Assembly: GCF_003573695.1 (NCBI RefSeq)
Contig: NC_039358.1
Span: 9,652,326 to 9,716,325 of the forward strand
Origin: Papaver somniferum
Taxonomy: Eukaryota; Streptophyta; Magnoliopsida; Ranunculales; Papaveraceae
DNA length: 64,000 nucleotides
Direction: 5' to 3'
Shown here: piece by piece, positions 48,791-60,437 of the stretch
How positions within the stretch are numbered: position 1 is the stretch's first letter
Layout of the letters: the number at the start of each line of letters is the position of its first letter
Program-made: the position numbers and the translations under genes
The notes under the pieces: generated by a model
Told to the model about the DNA's origin: nothing
Seen by the model: the letters and a program-made list of their open reading frames with translations, nothing else
Databases searched by the model: none

Positions 48791-49690
48791 CGGACATGCA
48801 AGAACAACAAATAATCGAAAAAAAAATGAAAAAAGTTTTGAAATCAAGCCAAATAAAATTCGTACCTAGATTTGTTGTTTTCCTTCTTCTGAAACAATAT
48901 TATTTCTCTTCTTGTTCTCAGTATCAACCAAATCAAAAAATATAAAAACAAAATAAGAAAGATCCAAATCATAAAAATCGAAATCAATGGAATTCAAGAC
49001 TAGATCGAAAACACACTATGTTGATTTCTCTATTCCAACCTGTTTTCTTCCTCTTCTCAGACTCAGCAAAATCCAAGCAAAAAAAACGATAATCAGTAGA
49101 AAATCGAAATTAAAAAATAGATCAGAAAAAACTAGTGAATCAAACCTATTTTATACAAACAGAAAATAAAAATTGATACAAACCTATTTGTTGTTCTTCA
49201 ATGCAGCGTCTTCCTCTCGTCAGATCTGAAAACAACTGAATCAATTCAACGATTTTCTGGGAAATATGTGTTGTTCTTCCTCTCGTCTTCAATACAGCGA
49301 ATCAAAAATCAACGCACTTGTTTGTTGTTCTTCAATGCAACGATTTTGTGAAGAAACAATTCGAATCGGAAGATTTAATATCATGAAGAGAAAATCTAGT
49401 GAAAGGAAGATGCAGATACAATTTTGCCGAGAGATCTTTTGCCGAGAGAGAGAAAGTGAAACAGGAAATGAATCTGGAAATGAAACTCATAGCCTATTTT
49501 ATTAGGTATATATAGTCAAGGGTATTTTTGGTATTACTAATTTCTTCCAAACCCTAAACTTTATTACCAAGCCCTGAAATCTAAAGTTCTGGGCCTAAAA
49601 ATATCAAAAAGTTTAATTATGAAGTTTATAGTAATGAATCCATTTGGTGGGGCTTGAAAATATAGAACCCATTTAGTTGGGTGATTCTAG

Positions 49691-50037
49691 TATTTTTCAC
49701 TTACATAAATAAATTGGTAGCGTAAAATTAATTTTTGGGAACTCGAAAGGATATACAGCAGATTATCACGGCACCCACAATGGCGCCTTCTTATGAATTC
49801 TTTTTATGGCCAAATTTAGCCTGATTATCTTTAGAAAAAGAAAATAAATATTTAGGACAATGTAGTTTTAATGGGTTAGCTTAACAAGACCCAAAAATAA
49901 AATCACGCTTGTTGCCGTTATTAATAGTGGCATGATCAGATTTACTTTTGGTGTATTTCGTTCCATGTGAGTTTTCTAATGGCATGATCAGAAAATAGGG
50001 TCCTGTTAATGTATGCATCCATGCATAGATTATGACC
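49691..50037. other. Unassigned AT-rich spacer
   Basis: Nothing recognisable. Confidence 0.5.
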
Positions 50038-50039
50038 TA

Positions 50040-50383
50040 CTCCTCCGTCCCCTATATATAGGCGGAAAAGTGAAATTTTCTTACAATAAGAAAATTTTTA
50101 TTTTTTATAAATTTTCCTATTTGTACCTGATTTACCATCACCAATTTCAATATATTTGTCTAAAAAATATAGAAAATATTAATTTATTAAAAGTTTTTAT
50201 CCACTAAAATATTTAAAAAATATAATTGGTCTTGGGAATTACCAAAGACATTTACTAAATTTGTGAATATCATATTTTTTAATAAGGGTATATAAGGAAG
50301 AAATCAGATTAGAAATACATGTCCGCCTATATATAGGGACTACATTTTTTACTTCTCCGCCTATATAATAGGGACGAATGGAG
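50040..50383. mobile_element. Stowaway-like (Tc1/mariner) MITE
   Basis: The ends CTCCTCCGTCCCCTATATAT (50040) and ATAGGGACGAATGGAG (50368-50383) are degenerate versions of the Stowaway consensus CTCCCTCCGTCCC. TA flanks both sides (50038-50039 and 50384-50385). 344 bp, AT-rich, non-coding. Confidence 0.88.
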
Positions 50384-50385
50384 TA

Positions 50386-50878
50386 TTAATTAAGTATATA
50401 TTTATATTGGGATCTGAGATTTATTAATTAACTAGTAGGTAACCCGTGTTACGCACCGGGTCTGGTGGGAAATGTCAATCGGTGTGGCGGGGCTTCGCCC
50501 CGCACCCGTGGCCCAAATTCTTTGTAACATCTTTGAAACAAACACGTATTTCGTTATTAGAAATATCCAAACATAAAATTTGTGAAGTGTTAACTTTGAC
50601 ATATTGTTGCAAGCTTAAAACATTTCGAATCTTCTCTTTTATGATATGATAAATCTATAGGTCCAACTGGTATGCATATTACCTTGCATTATTGAAATAT
50701 GACCCCATAATTTCACATATTCTCTGATTCATTAAAACTTTTCTTTAATATATTTTAACATTAGACCACATTTTTTCTGGGTTGTGATCAGTTCATTCCA
50801 AAAGATTAATAGTTTCTTCCACTCGTTACGGATTTAGGGTTTAATTAAAACATACTTAAGATCCCATATCTATCAGAT
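50386..50878. other. Spacer with a GC-rich hairpin
   Basis: No gene. Within it GCGGGGCTTCGCCCCGC (50487-50503) is a perfect 7-bp stem with a 3-base loop, set in sequence of the TAACCCGTGTTACGCACCGG type that recurs as a dispersed repeat in plants. Confidence 0.5.
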
Positions 50879-50886
50879 GTGGTACC

Positions 50887-51238
50887 TAGGGGTGCACATA
50901 CCCTACCCATACCCGCCAACCCTACCCTACCCGCCAGTTTTTTAACCGTATCCTACCCTATCCACTATTTGGCGGGTAGGGTGACGGGTAAAGATTTTCT
51001 TAACCGCCAGTAAACGGGCAAGGTGGCGGGTATAGGCCATATCCTACCCACCCTACCTAGGGGTGCACATACCCTACTCATACCCGCCAACCCTACCCGC
51101 CAGTTTTTTAACCGTATCCCACCCTATCCATTATTTGGCGGGTAGGGTGACGGGTAAAGATTTTCTTAACCGCCAGTAAACGGGTAGGGTGGCGGGTATA
51201 GGCCATATCCTACTCACCCTACCCGTTGTGCAGCTTTA
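50887..51238. mobile_element. hAT-like MITE with internal tandem duplication
   Basis: Flanked by a perfect 8-bp duplication GTGGTACC (50879-50886 and 51239-51246). The ends are TAGGGGTGCACA and TGTGCAGCTTTA (8 of 12 inverted matches). The interior consists of two tandem copies of a 171-bp unit (CTAGGGGTGCACATACCCTA at 50886 and 51057), each with GGCGGGTAGGGT/ACCCTACCCGCC inverted motifs. Confidence 0.88.
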
Positions 51239-51246
51239 GTGGTACC

Positions 51247-52429
51247 GCCTGGTCTTATAGAGTAGAATGGAAGTGTGATACTTACTATAACATAAAGAAG
51301 AAACATATCTGATTCAAAATAATTATATATATTAATTTTGATTTAACTGACAAACAATAAGTTTTAAGTATTATTTGAAAAATAAAAAATAATGATATTT
51401 TCTTAAAAGTTTTATAGTAAATGAAAACACTTGTTCAGTTTACTAACAAAAATAAAAATGAGGATACTTGTCCTCCTTATCAGTTTTAGCTTAGTTTGGC
51501 AAGATCGGTGAACGAATTTGTGCTAGAAAATAAAAGGAGTATACGATTTATATATAGTCTCTTAAAGGAGAAATCTTATAAGGAAAAATTTTTGTCATGT
51601 TTTTACGCATTTTTCCGAACTTGTTTTTTGAATCCTCCAAAAGTAAATTGTAAATTTCTTGTAGTGAGAAAGATTTACTCATGTAACAAAAGACACATAT
51701 TTCTTTAGTGATTTGAAAATGTAACTCAATTGGGTGATCATTATGTTATTTATAATGAGAGACGAAAATAGATATATTTCCTTGTATATATAGTACGATG
51801 TCAGCATTTCAACTTAAATTTCACGTCTAATTAGTTCAAATAGTGTTATGTATCTCAAATTTTCTAGATTTTCGGTTCACTAATTACTCCTATAACATAT
51901 TTGTAACAATGGCGTGGTTCATTGACAATGCATACAAAATTTTAACACATTCTATTCTTCATATGGCCATTAAGAAGAAATGTGCAATTACCTTGTAAAC
52001 GAAAATGCTATTTTCTTGAATTCAAAAATTCTAAACAGACAATGCTTAAAACAACATAGAAATCTCCCTACCCACATTGGGTGTGATCCACCTCCCAAAA
52101 TGGGACCCATGTTACCTCCAGGAGAGAGAATCCCACTCCAATGTGAGTGGATGTTTTTTTCCTTGTTTTGGAGGTTTTCCATTAAGAATCATTTCCTTGA
52201 ATTTAAAATTCAACTCATCGTGTCATCCAAGGTCTATCTCATACTGTCAAATAAGATAGTTACATTTCACCAATACCTGTATTCGATATTAGACTTCCTG
52301 AATCTTTAAATTATATTCTCAATCAAATCTATGTTCTGCAATCTGGGGAATTTATTCATTCATTTTCCTTTATACCTCTTCCAAGAAAACGTTCACATGA
52401 TTTTTCACGAGGTAACTAGTTATCAACTT
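51247..52429. other. AT-rich intergenic DNA
   Basis: No supported gene or element. A short imperfect inverted stretch is present near 52070-52150 (CCCACATTGGGTG and CCACTCCAATGTG in similar rather than clean inverted form). Confidence 0.5.
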
Positions 52430-52434
52430 ATAAG

Positions 52435-53459
52435 TGTTAGAGAAAATGAATTTATACAATAGTTTGGTTTTTTGGTCTTGGTGGGACTGGAACTTAGGAT
52501 CTATTGGTCACTAAGGACACTAGCTCATTTTCACTATTTGTGAATGAACCTTTAGTCCCACATAGGGAAAACTAAAGACGATACCTCTCCATAAGTATTG
52601 AATTTTTTGATATTAGAGTGGCCCTTGGGTCATTAGCACATTTTTGCGAGGGAGAGGACTTAGGCAATGGGCTAGTTGGTGCAATCACACATTTTCACAC
52701 ACGCGCGGTGCTTCGCACGCCGCCGCCGTCCGTGCGGGCAGGCCGGGCTCGGGTTCGGGGTCGAGTCAAGACTTATCTTTTTTGGCAAAACTTCTTTTGA
52801 ATTTTTGAATTAATACTTAAAAGATTTCAAACAAAAATAAATTGACATTATGTTTATGCATGAACGTTACATCACCATTATGATGCATGAACGTTTTATA
52901 TTAACTTCATGATGCATGAACGTTTAATATCAACATTATGATGCATGAACGTTTTAGATCGACATTATGATGCATGAACGTTTTAAATAGATATTATGTG
53001 ATGCATGAACGTTTTAAACCGTTTGGAATTAATTCAATTGATTTAATGCGCGTTAATGAGACCTCTCTCACTTATACCCTATATAAACCGATCACATTTT
53101 TCATTTCAACTTGTGTCCAGAAGAGCTGCTATCCTCTTCTTTTCGTCTTCTCCCCCAGTGTGATCCTCTGTTTTTTCATTCTGTGCGCAATTGTTGTTGA
53201 GGTCGTAAGAGTGGGAAAGTACTGTAGTGCTAACAGTGCTTGCGACGGGCAATTTTATCCTGGATACGACTTGACCACAGGGTATAAGCATCACTCATTC
53301 TTGAGGCGTACCGGTCAACTATCGTGTTAAGGACAGCGTGTTGAACACGTGACTCTGTCTTCTGTGTGATGTCCATTTGAGTGTTTATTTACCTACCAGA
53401 AATTTCTCATTTTTCTTCTAACATTTTTCTTTGAGTGTTTTATTGTTACAGTAACAACA
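52435..53459 (+). repeat. 5' LTR of the complete copia element
   Basis: Direct repeat of 57946-59017. A TATA box (CCTATATAAACCG) is near 53087. It contains six copies of a 29-bp repeat (52850-53010) and a GC-rich GCTTCGCACGCCGCCGCCG stretch (52711-52729). Confidence 0.94.
52850..53015. repeat. 29-bp GATGCATGAACG repeats in the LTR
   Basis: GCATGAACGTT occurs at 27-31-bp intervals (TGAACG at 52861, 52888, 52917, 52946, 52975 and 53006). The same array is in the 3' LTR at about 58415-58580. It lies about 80 bp upstream of the TATA box, a position suited to transcription-factor binding. Confidence 0.9.
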
Positions 53460-53495
53460 ATCTTAACACGATATTTCTGTTTTCTGTCTGTAACA

Positions 53496-54350
53496 ATGGG
53501 TAAGAACGATGTTGAAAGGCATGCAAAGTTTTCTGGAAAAGACTTTAAGAGGTGGCAGTCAAAAATGTTATTTTTTCTAAGTTACCATGAGTTGGATTCC
53601 TATGTTCTGAAACCTTTTGATGAATCGTTGAATGATGCTGGTCGTGAGTCTTTTTTAGAAGAATGGAAGAGGAATAATTACATGTCTAAAAATCATATTC
53701 TGAATTGTTTATAGGATGCTTTGTATGATTTTACAATGCTAAAGAAAACTTTTCTGCTTTTGATTTAGGGGCTGCTTTGGAGGTGAAATACCAAGCTGAA
53801 ACTGCGGGAAGTAAGAAATTCTTGGTAGCTAGGCTTTATGAGTATAAAATGGTGAATGAAAAATCTGTGGTTGATCAATTCCTTGAACTCCAGCAAATTA
53901 TGAATGAAATTCTTGCGGAAGGTATGGTGATTGATGAAGCTTTTCAAGTGTCTACTACTATCGAGAAATTGCCTACTTCCTGGTCCGAGTACAAGAAGAA
54001 ACTGAGACATGAAACTGCTGAAGTTACTATGGTTAAACTGGGTAAGAAGATTCAAGTTGAAGAATTGTTGTGCTCCAAGGACAAAAATGTATCTTCTTCA
54101 AGGGACATGTCTTACAAAGCTCATGTGACTGAAAACAAAGGTTTCAATGCTGATAAGAACCGACACAACTCCAAGAAACCTCCAGGAAAGAAAGGTATGT
54201 TTCCGAAACCTAAATCTAGCATTAATAAAATTAAGGGTGATTTCTATGCTTGCGGAAATCCTGTCCATATGGCGGTTCACTGTAGAAACCGTAAGGACCT
54301 TAAAAAGAAAAATAATGTTAATTTGGTTGAAAACAACAAAGATGAATTTT
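53496..54350 (+). pseudogene. Copia gag, interrupted
   Basis: Starts MGKNDVERHAKFSGKDFKRW, typical of copia gag. In-frame stop at 53712, then disrupted sequence to about 53770. It resumes as a UBN2-type gag (GSKKFLVARLYEYKMVNEKS and IMNEILAEGM) at 53777. The zinc knuckle near 54240 reads FYACGNPVHMAVHC: the first Cys of the usual CCHC is Phe, so zinc binding should be impaired. Confidence 0.85.
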
Positions 54351-55700
54351 CTGGCACGGTGTCTGAAGTAAATTTGGTAACAAATGTGAGAGACTGGTGG
54401 GTAGACTCTGGGGCTACCAAACATGTCTGTGGGAACAAAGAAATGTTCACCTCCTACAATAAGGTAGGGGAAGGAGAGAAACTCTATATGGGTAACTCAT
54501 CTGCAGCTGCGGTTGTAGGAAAAGGCAAAGTTGGGCTCAAGCTCACTTCTGGAAAGACTCTCACTTTGAATAAAGTTCTTCATGTTCCGGACATCTGAAA
54601 AAATCTTGTTTCTTGTGCTGTTTTAGATGATAAGGGTTTTAAAATTGTCATAGAATCTGGGAAATGTGTTGTAACTAAGGGTAAGGATTATGTGGGGCAG
54701 GGTTATAAGACTGAGGGTCTATATAAGCTTAATGTAAACTCTGCTGTAATGAATAATAATGATTCTTCTGCTTATGTTTGTGAGTCTTTGAACGTTTGGC
54801 ATGGTAGACTTGGACATGTAAATTATAAGTCAATGCTTAAACTAGCCAATGTGGGCTGCATACCCAAATTTAGTTTGGAAAAGGAACACAAATGTGAAAT
54901 ATGCGTAGAATCAAAGTATGCTATAAAACCTTTTATCAAAAAGGTTCATAGAAATTCTAAACCCTTAGAATTAATTCACTCAGACCTAGTTGACATGAAA
55001 TCAGTTCAAACTAGAGGTGGTAAAAAATGGTTTGTTACTTTTATAGACGACTGTACTAGGTACTGTCATATATATTTGCTTAGAGGTAAGGACGATGCCT
55101 TAGAAGCATTTAAGAGGTATAAACTAGAAGTTGAAAACCAATTGAATACTACCATTAAAACCATTAGGTCTGACCGTGGTGGTGACTACATAACTCCTAT
55201 AGGAGATTTATGTGTAGAACATGGCATAATACACGAGGCTACCCCTCCTTATTCACCTCATTCGAATGGAGTAGCTGAACGTAAGAACCGCACCCTTAAG
55301 GAGATGATGAATTCCATGTTAATTAGTTCAGGATTTCCTTCGAACTTGTGGGGGGAAGCTGTCCTCTCAGCCTGCTATATCCTGAACAGAGTACCTTTTA
55401 AAGGATCAGATAAAACTCCATACGAATTGTGGAAAGGTAGATAACCTTCTTTAGCATACTTTAAAGTGTGGGGGTGTTTGGCTAAGGTTAGGATCCCTAA
55501 ACCTAAAGCAACCAAGATAGGACCCAAAACTGTTGACTGTGTCTTCATAGGGTATCCTGAGCATACACCTGCATATAGATTTATGGTTGTGAATTTTGAT
55601 ATTTTTGAAATTGGTGTGAATACTATTATGGAGTCTAGGGATGCTGTGTTTTTTGAAAATGTTTTTCCTTTAAAATCCGACTCTCGTAAGAGAGGTGTTG
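54351..55700 (+). pseudogene. Copia protease and integrase, interrupted
   Basis: Protease has WWVDSGATKHVCGN (54395-54436) and NKVLHVPDI before a TGA at 54596. The frame then reopens. The pre-integrase zinc region has NVWHGRLGHVNYKSM and CEICVESK. The integrase core has LIHSDLVDM, RSDRGGDYI and NGVAERKNRT, giving an intact Asp-Asp-Glu triad. A TAG follows ELWKGR at 55442, and the C-terminal part continues from 55466 (VWGCLAKVRIPKPKATKIGP). Confidence 0.88.
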
Positions 55701-57373
55701 ATCCCCTAGATGTCCCTTCAACCAGTCATACTTTACCTTTAGAGGAAGATGAAGTAGAATTTGATCCTAGGAGAAGTAAAAGGGATAGAACCAAAACCTC
55801 CTTTGGACCTGACTTCATAACACTAGCAGAGTCTGATCCTCAGACTTATAGAGAAGCCATGACTTCTTCTGAAGCTCCGTGGTGGAAAGAGTCTTCTATT
55901 AGTGAAATGGAATCCATCAAAGAAAATGATACATGGGAGATAGTATATTTACCTCCAGGGTGTAAGGCCATAGGATGTAAATGGATCTTCAGGAGGAAAC
56001 GTAACATAGATGGAACTATTCAAAAATACAAGGCTAGGTTAGTAGTCAAAGGCTACAAACAAAAGGAAGGTGTAGATTTCTTTGATACTTACTCACCCGT
56101 TACGAGAATTACTTCCATTAGGATGTTAATTGCTATAGCCGCGGTTCATAACCTAAATACATCAAATGGATGTAAAGACAGCTTTTCTACATGGTGAATT
56201 AGATGAAGAAATTTACATGGAACAACCTGAGGGCTTTGTAGTGAAAGGTTGTGAAAACAAAGTTTGTAAACTGAAAAAATCTTTGTATGGATTGAAACAA
56301 GCACCTAAACAATGGCATGAAAAATTTGATCATGTAATGTTTTCTAGTGGTTTTAGAATCAATGAATCTGACAAGTGTGTATATACTAAGCTTGTAAATG
56401 ATGCTGTGTGATTGTATGCTTGTATGTTGATGATATGCTTATACTTGGTACAAACATGGATGTAATTAATTCCACTAAGAACATGCTGAATGAGAACTTT
56501 GACATGAAAGACTTAGGCCCTGCAGATGTAATCTTAGGGATGAAAATTAGGAGAAATTCTAACGGTTATAGTCTTAGTCAATCTCATTATGTTGAATCTG
56601 TGCTTAGAAAATTCAATCATTTTGATTGTAAACCTGCTTATACTCCGTATGATCCTTGTTGTAAACTCAAAAAGAACAGAGGTAATGGAGTATCACAACT
56701 TGAATACTCACGAGTTATAGGAAGTCTGATGTATTTGATGAACTGTACTAGGCCAGACATTGCTTATGCTGTGAGTAGGTTAAGTAGGTATACTTGTAAT
56801 CCAGGGCAGGAACACTGGGATGCACTTTTTAGAGTGTTGAGGTATTTGAAATACACGTTGACCTTTTGTTTGAATTATGAAAGGTATCCTGCCGTCCTTG
56901 AGGGATTTTGTGATGCAAACTGGATATCAGACTCAGAGGAGTCTAAGTCTACGAGTGGATATGTTTTCACTCTAGCATGTGGGGCTGTTTCTTGGAAGAG
57001 TTCCAAACAGACCTGCATAGCTCGATCCACTATGGAATCTGAGTTTATTGCGCTAGATAAAGCAGGAGAGGAAGCCGCTTGGCTAAGATGCTTTTTAGAA
57101 GACATTCCTCTCTGGCATAGGCCTGTGCCAGCTATATCTATACATTGTGATAATCAAGCTGCCATAGCTAAAGCTAAAAACAGCTACTATAATGGGAAGT
57201 CTATACATATAAAGAGAAGACACGATACCCTAAAACAACTAATCTCAAAAGGCGTTATTTCCATTGATTGGGTTAAGTCCAAGGAGAATATTGCGGACCC
57301 TTTGAAGAAAGGTTTGTCCAAGGAGATAGTTAGTAATCCATCTAAGGGGATGAGGCTTAGGCTTATTAAATAA
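55701..57373 (+). pseudogene. Copia reverse transcriptase and RNase H, frameshifted
   Basis: RVT_2-type RT: CKWIFRRKRNIDGTIQKYKA (55977), then a frame change at about 56165 into MDVKTAFLHGELDEEIYMEQ (first Asp), SLYGLKQAPKQW (56282) and, after a further frameshift at about 56405, [11 protein letters not shown] (catalytic DD, 56417). RNase H follows: [20 protein letters not shown] (56911), [12 protein letters not shown] (57018) and [13 protein letters not shown] (57145). The stop is at 57371-57373. Confidence 0.92.
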
Positions 57374-57945
57374 ACTTGCCATGAAGGATACTCAACCTTG
57401 CTGACTGGAGATCCCAAGATCAAGGTTTCGAATGAGAAACTAATTTGTGGCGGGTCAAGGTAAACGCTATCAGAGAATTCATTCTCTGCCCCTTCCCTAT
57501 GGTGTAGACGTGATAGTGTGACTGCATGTGAGGATGACTTTCTATTAAGTCTTAATGAGTTCTATAGTTTCAATTTTAGATTGAAGTGGGGTGTAGCAGT
57601 AAACACTCTTGATGGAACTCACCTATATGAATGTGGAAGTGGGTCGCTTCCTATGAGAAGAGAGCTGATTCTCTAGAGCATTCGGAGAAACGAGATTTGT
57701 CCAGGGACAAAAAGGACACAACGACACGAACTCGACAACACCTAGAGAGATATCACGCGTGGTTATTATCGCGGATTACACCAAACGATGGTAGTTCAAG
57801 ACATCGCGTTCACTGTCCATCAAGTAGTTCCGGCAATTTCTCACTAAGAAAAGGTTCAAGACCTCATGGACACCTCTTGCCTAAGTGGTATTTCTCGCTT
57901 TCCGTTTTCTGATTTTTTTATCGGTATTTCATTCATGTGGGGGAT
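57374..57945 (+). other. Copia 3' untranslated region and polypurine tract
   Basis: Non-coding tail between the RNase H stop and the 3' LTR, ending in the purine-rich CATGTGGGGGAT (57934-57945). A 93-codon frame at 57631-57912 has no recognisable domain. Confidence 0.7.
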
Positions 57946-59017
57946 TGTTAGAGAAAATAAATTTATACAATAGTTTGGTTTTTTGGTCTTGGTGGGATTG
58001 GAACTTAGGATCTATTGGTCACTAAGGACACTAGCTCATTTTCACTGTTTGTGAATGAACCTTTAGTCCCACATAGGGAAAACTAAAGATGATACCTCTC
58101 CATAAGTATTGAATTTTTTGATATTAGAGTGGCCATTGGGTCATTAGCACTTTTGTGCGAGGGATAGGACTTAGGCAATGGGATAGTTGGTGCAATCACA
58201 CATTTTCACACACGCGCGGTGCTTCGCATCGAAGCACACACGCCGCCGCCGTCCGTCCGTGCGTGCATGGGGACCGGGCCTAGCCGGGTTTGGGTTCGGG
58301 TGTGGGTGTGGGTGTGGGTCAAGACTTATCTTTTTTGGCAAAACTTCTTTTGAATTTTTTAATTAATACTTAAAAGATTTAAACAAAAATAAATCTTTGG
58401 GCGACATTATGTTTATGCATGAACGTTACATCAACATGATGATGCATGAACGTTTTATATGAACTTCATGATGCATGAACGTTTTATATCAACATTATGA
58501 TGCATGAACGTTTTAGATCGACATTATGATGCATGAACGTTTTAAATCGATATTATGTGATGCATAAACGTTTTAAACCGTTTGGAATTAATTCTAATTG
58601 ATTTAATGCGCGTTAATGAGACCTCTCTCATTTCTACCCTACATAAACCGATCAAATTTTTCATTTCAACTTGTGTCCCGAAGAGCTACTATCCTCTTAT
58701 TTTCGTCTTCTCCCCCTGTGTGGTGTTCTGTTTTCATTCTGTGCGCAATTGTTGTTGAGGTCGTAAGAGTGGGCAAGTACTGTAGTGCTAACAGTGCTTG
58801 CAACGGGCAGTTTTATCCTGGAGACGACTTGACCACAGGGTATAAGCATCACTCATTCTTGAGGCGTACCGATCAACTATCGTGTTAAGGACAGCGTGTT
58901 GAGCACGTGACTCTGTCTTCTGTGTGCTGTCCATTTGAGTGTTTATTTACCTACCAGAAATTTCTCAATTTTCTTCTAACATTTTTCTTTGAGTGTTTTA
59001 TTGTTACAGTAGCAACA
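57946..59017 (+). repeat. 3' LTR of the complete copia element
   Basis: 1,072 bp. The extra length over the 5' LTR lies mainly at 58225-58320, where GTGTGGGTGTGGGTGTGGGT and CCGTCCGTCCGTGCGTGC repeats have expanded. The TATA box has degraded to CTACATAAACCG (58640). Followed by ATAAG. Confidence 0.94.
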
Positions 59018-59302
59018 ATAAGAACCTCCCTCAAGACAAAGGAAAATGTAGTTATTTTAAGTTATTAACTGATTGTCCAAATTGTAAAAGGACTGTAAAC
59101 ATTCCATGGAAGGAGTTCTTTGATTTAATATGCGAAAGCAAAAACCTTTTCACAAAATTCATTCCTTCATATGATTCGAGCAAACCACGTCCCAATTGGG
59201 ATAAAGGAAACCCAATGAATCAAAACAATCTTGAACCAAACAGATTAAAGAAGAACGATATCAATTTTTATGTTTAATGCAAAAAAAAAAAAGAAAAAAA
59301 AA
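59018..59302 (+). pseudogene. Unrecognised Cys-containing coding-like fragment ending in poly(A)
   Basis: Immediately after the copia duplication an open frame runs to the TAA at 59275-59277. It has protein-like composition (LLTDCPNCKRTVNIPWKEFF, then ESKNLFTKFIPSYDSS). A few bases after the stop is an A-rich run of about 23 with one G (59280-59302). In the joined pre-insertion sequence the frame opens only five codons before 59018, after a TAG. It could be an exon remnant or a truncated retrocopy. I do not recognise the family. Confidence 0.35.
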
Positions 59303-60365
59303 ACTTTAATGAACATACTGCCTTAGAAACTTAAACATCGTAAATTTGATCCATAAGACTGCAAATCAACATGAGTCACCACACCAATAAAATGAAGCCA
59401 TGCACCTGATAATAGTAACAACCACTGTTTATCAACGCATGCATATAACTGCAACATGGTCAAACCCGATCAATAATGCATGATCAACAACTACTTTAAT
59501 ATGCCCTCTTAAATCCTTTCCTACACCTCAAAAAAATAAATATTTCCTGGACAATTCAAATCCTTGAGTTCAAAGATTTTTTATGCAAGAGTGCAGCTTA
59601 ATTAATATAAAGACATTTCTTTAGTACCAGATTTTTTTTGTTGCTGGAGTCCATGTTACACACAGAATAGCCTAAATTAATTGCACATAGTTGTAGTCCA
59701 TCTGAAAAGAATTTAAAAGAATAGCGGTTTTATGCATGCCAAAAATCCACAATCATGAGTTAGAGAAATGAGGTATATATCATCTTACCAGACCCTCTTA
59801 TTTTCGGATTATAAGTTAACTGCCGTCTGTTTTATCAACAAAAAGACAAAAGACACTTTGCATGTATGCCATTAGTTTCTCGCTCAATCGATTTCCATGA
59901 CAAAAAAAATAGTACAATTTTTTTTTTCAAGTTTACGATTTCTAAATTAGAGGATTTTATTAAAAATTTTCCTTAATCACCCGTCCCAGAAGGGATCTTA
60001 ATTAAATGGTTAGTTTTTTTTATATAAGCTACCATGTAATTGAACAATTTTCTTATTTCAGAATAATAAAATTAGACCATACATATTGGGCGGAAAGCAA
60101 ATGAAACCAGAGTTGAAATAAGATGCATATATATATATATGTATATAATACACAAAACGATGCATTAATAACTGAAATCCGAACTTCAGTGGAACCACAC
60201 TTTCCTCTAATTATAAACCAAAAATAAAGTTCAATTAATTGGCAACTAATCTCTCTACTAATTAGAGATTGGACATCACCAAGGAAACAAACAAACAAAA
60301 AAAAATAATCTTTACTAAAAACAGAATTTCATTATAAATAAAGTGAATAGGAAAATTGTTTTTAC
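59303..60365. other. AT-rich DNA, no gene seen
   Basis: Low-complexity stretches include a TA-dinucleotide run near 60129-60140. No coding evidence. Confidence 0.55.
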
Positions 60366-60437
60366 CTGGTCTCCTTGTGCACACCGTCAAGCCTTCTTGC
60401 TCTTGCAAACCCGTTAACCCACCTATTTATCTCTCTT
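60366..60437 (-). other. Candidate 72-bp exon, minus strand
   Basis: On the minus strand, a stretch between TTTGTGTACAG| (acceptor) and |GTAAAAAC (donor) encodes 23 open codons reading EINRWVNGFARARRLDGVHK in the middle. A degenerate relative lies at 63265-63345 in the same orientation, which supports an exon-like origin. The family is not recognised and neighbouring exons are not found. Confidence 0.3.

Larger units (their letters stand above)
45700..49690. repeat. 4-kb block with an array of TGTGTAACT/AGTTACACA palindromes
   Basis: From about 45905 to 47950 the dyad TGTGTAACT-(2-4 bp)-AGTTACACA recurs dozens of times at roughly 35-45-bp spacing, usually separated by TGCATNNNNNN-type spacers; isolated copies persist to about 48670. 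Flanks (45710-45900 and 49550-49690) are rich in GGGCCT/AGGCCC-containing phrases in opposite orientation (AATCTAGGCCC, and TTCTGGGCCTAAAAA), which suggests the arms of one large non-autonomous element. No transposase or host gene was recognised. Confidence 0.75.
52435..59017 (+). mobile_element. Complete Ty1/copia LTR retrotransposon, inactivated
   Basis: 6,583 bp with LTRs of 1,025 and 1,072 bp beginning TGTTAGAGAAAAT and ending CAACA. A perfect 5-bp duplication ATAAG flanks it (52430-52434 and 59018-59022). Order gag, protease, integrase, RT, RNase H is Ty1/copia. A canonical TGGTATCAGAG-type PBS is not seen after the 5' LTR. A purine-rich ATGTGGGGGAT precedes the 3' LTR. Stops and frameshifts in gag, after protease, after integrase and in RT make it non-autonomous. 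Confidence 0.95.

Noticed and set aside
53106..53330. Open frame in the copia LTR (repeated at 58616-58888)
   Set aside because: Present in both LTRs because they are copies. It lies in the transcribed leader and has no recognisable domain.
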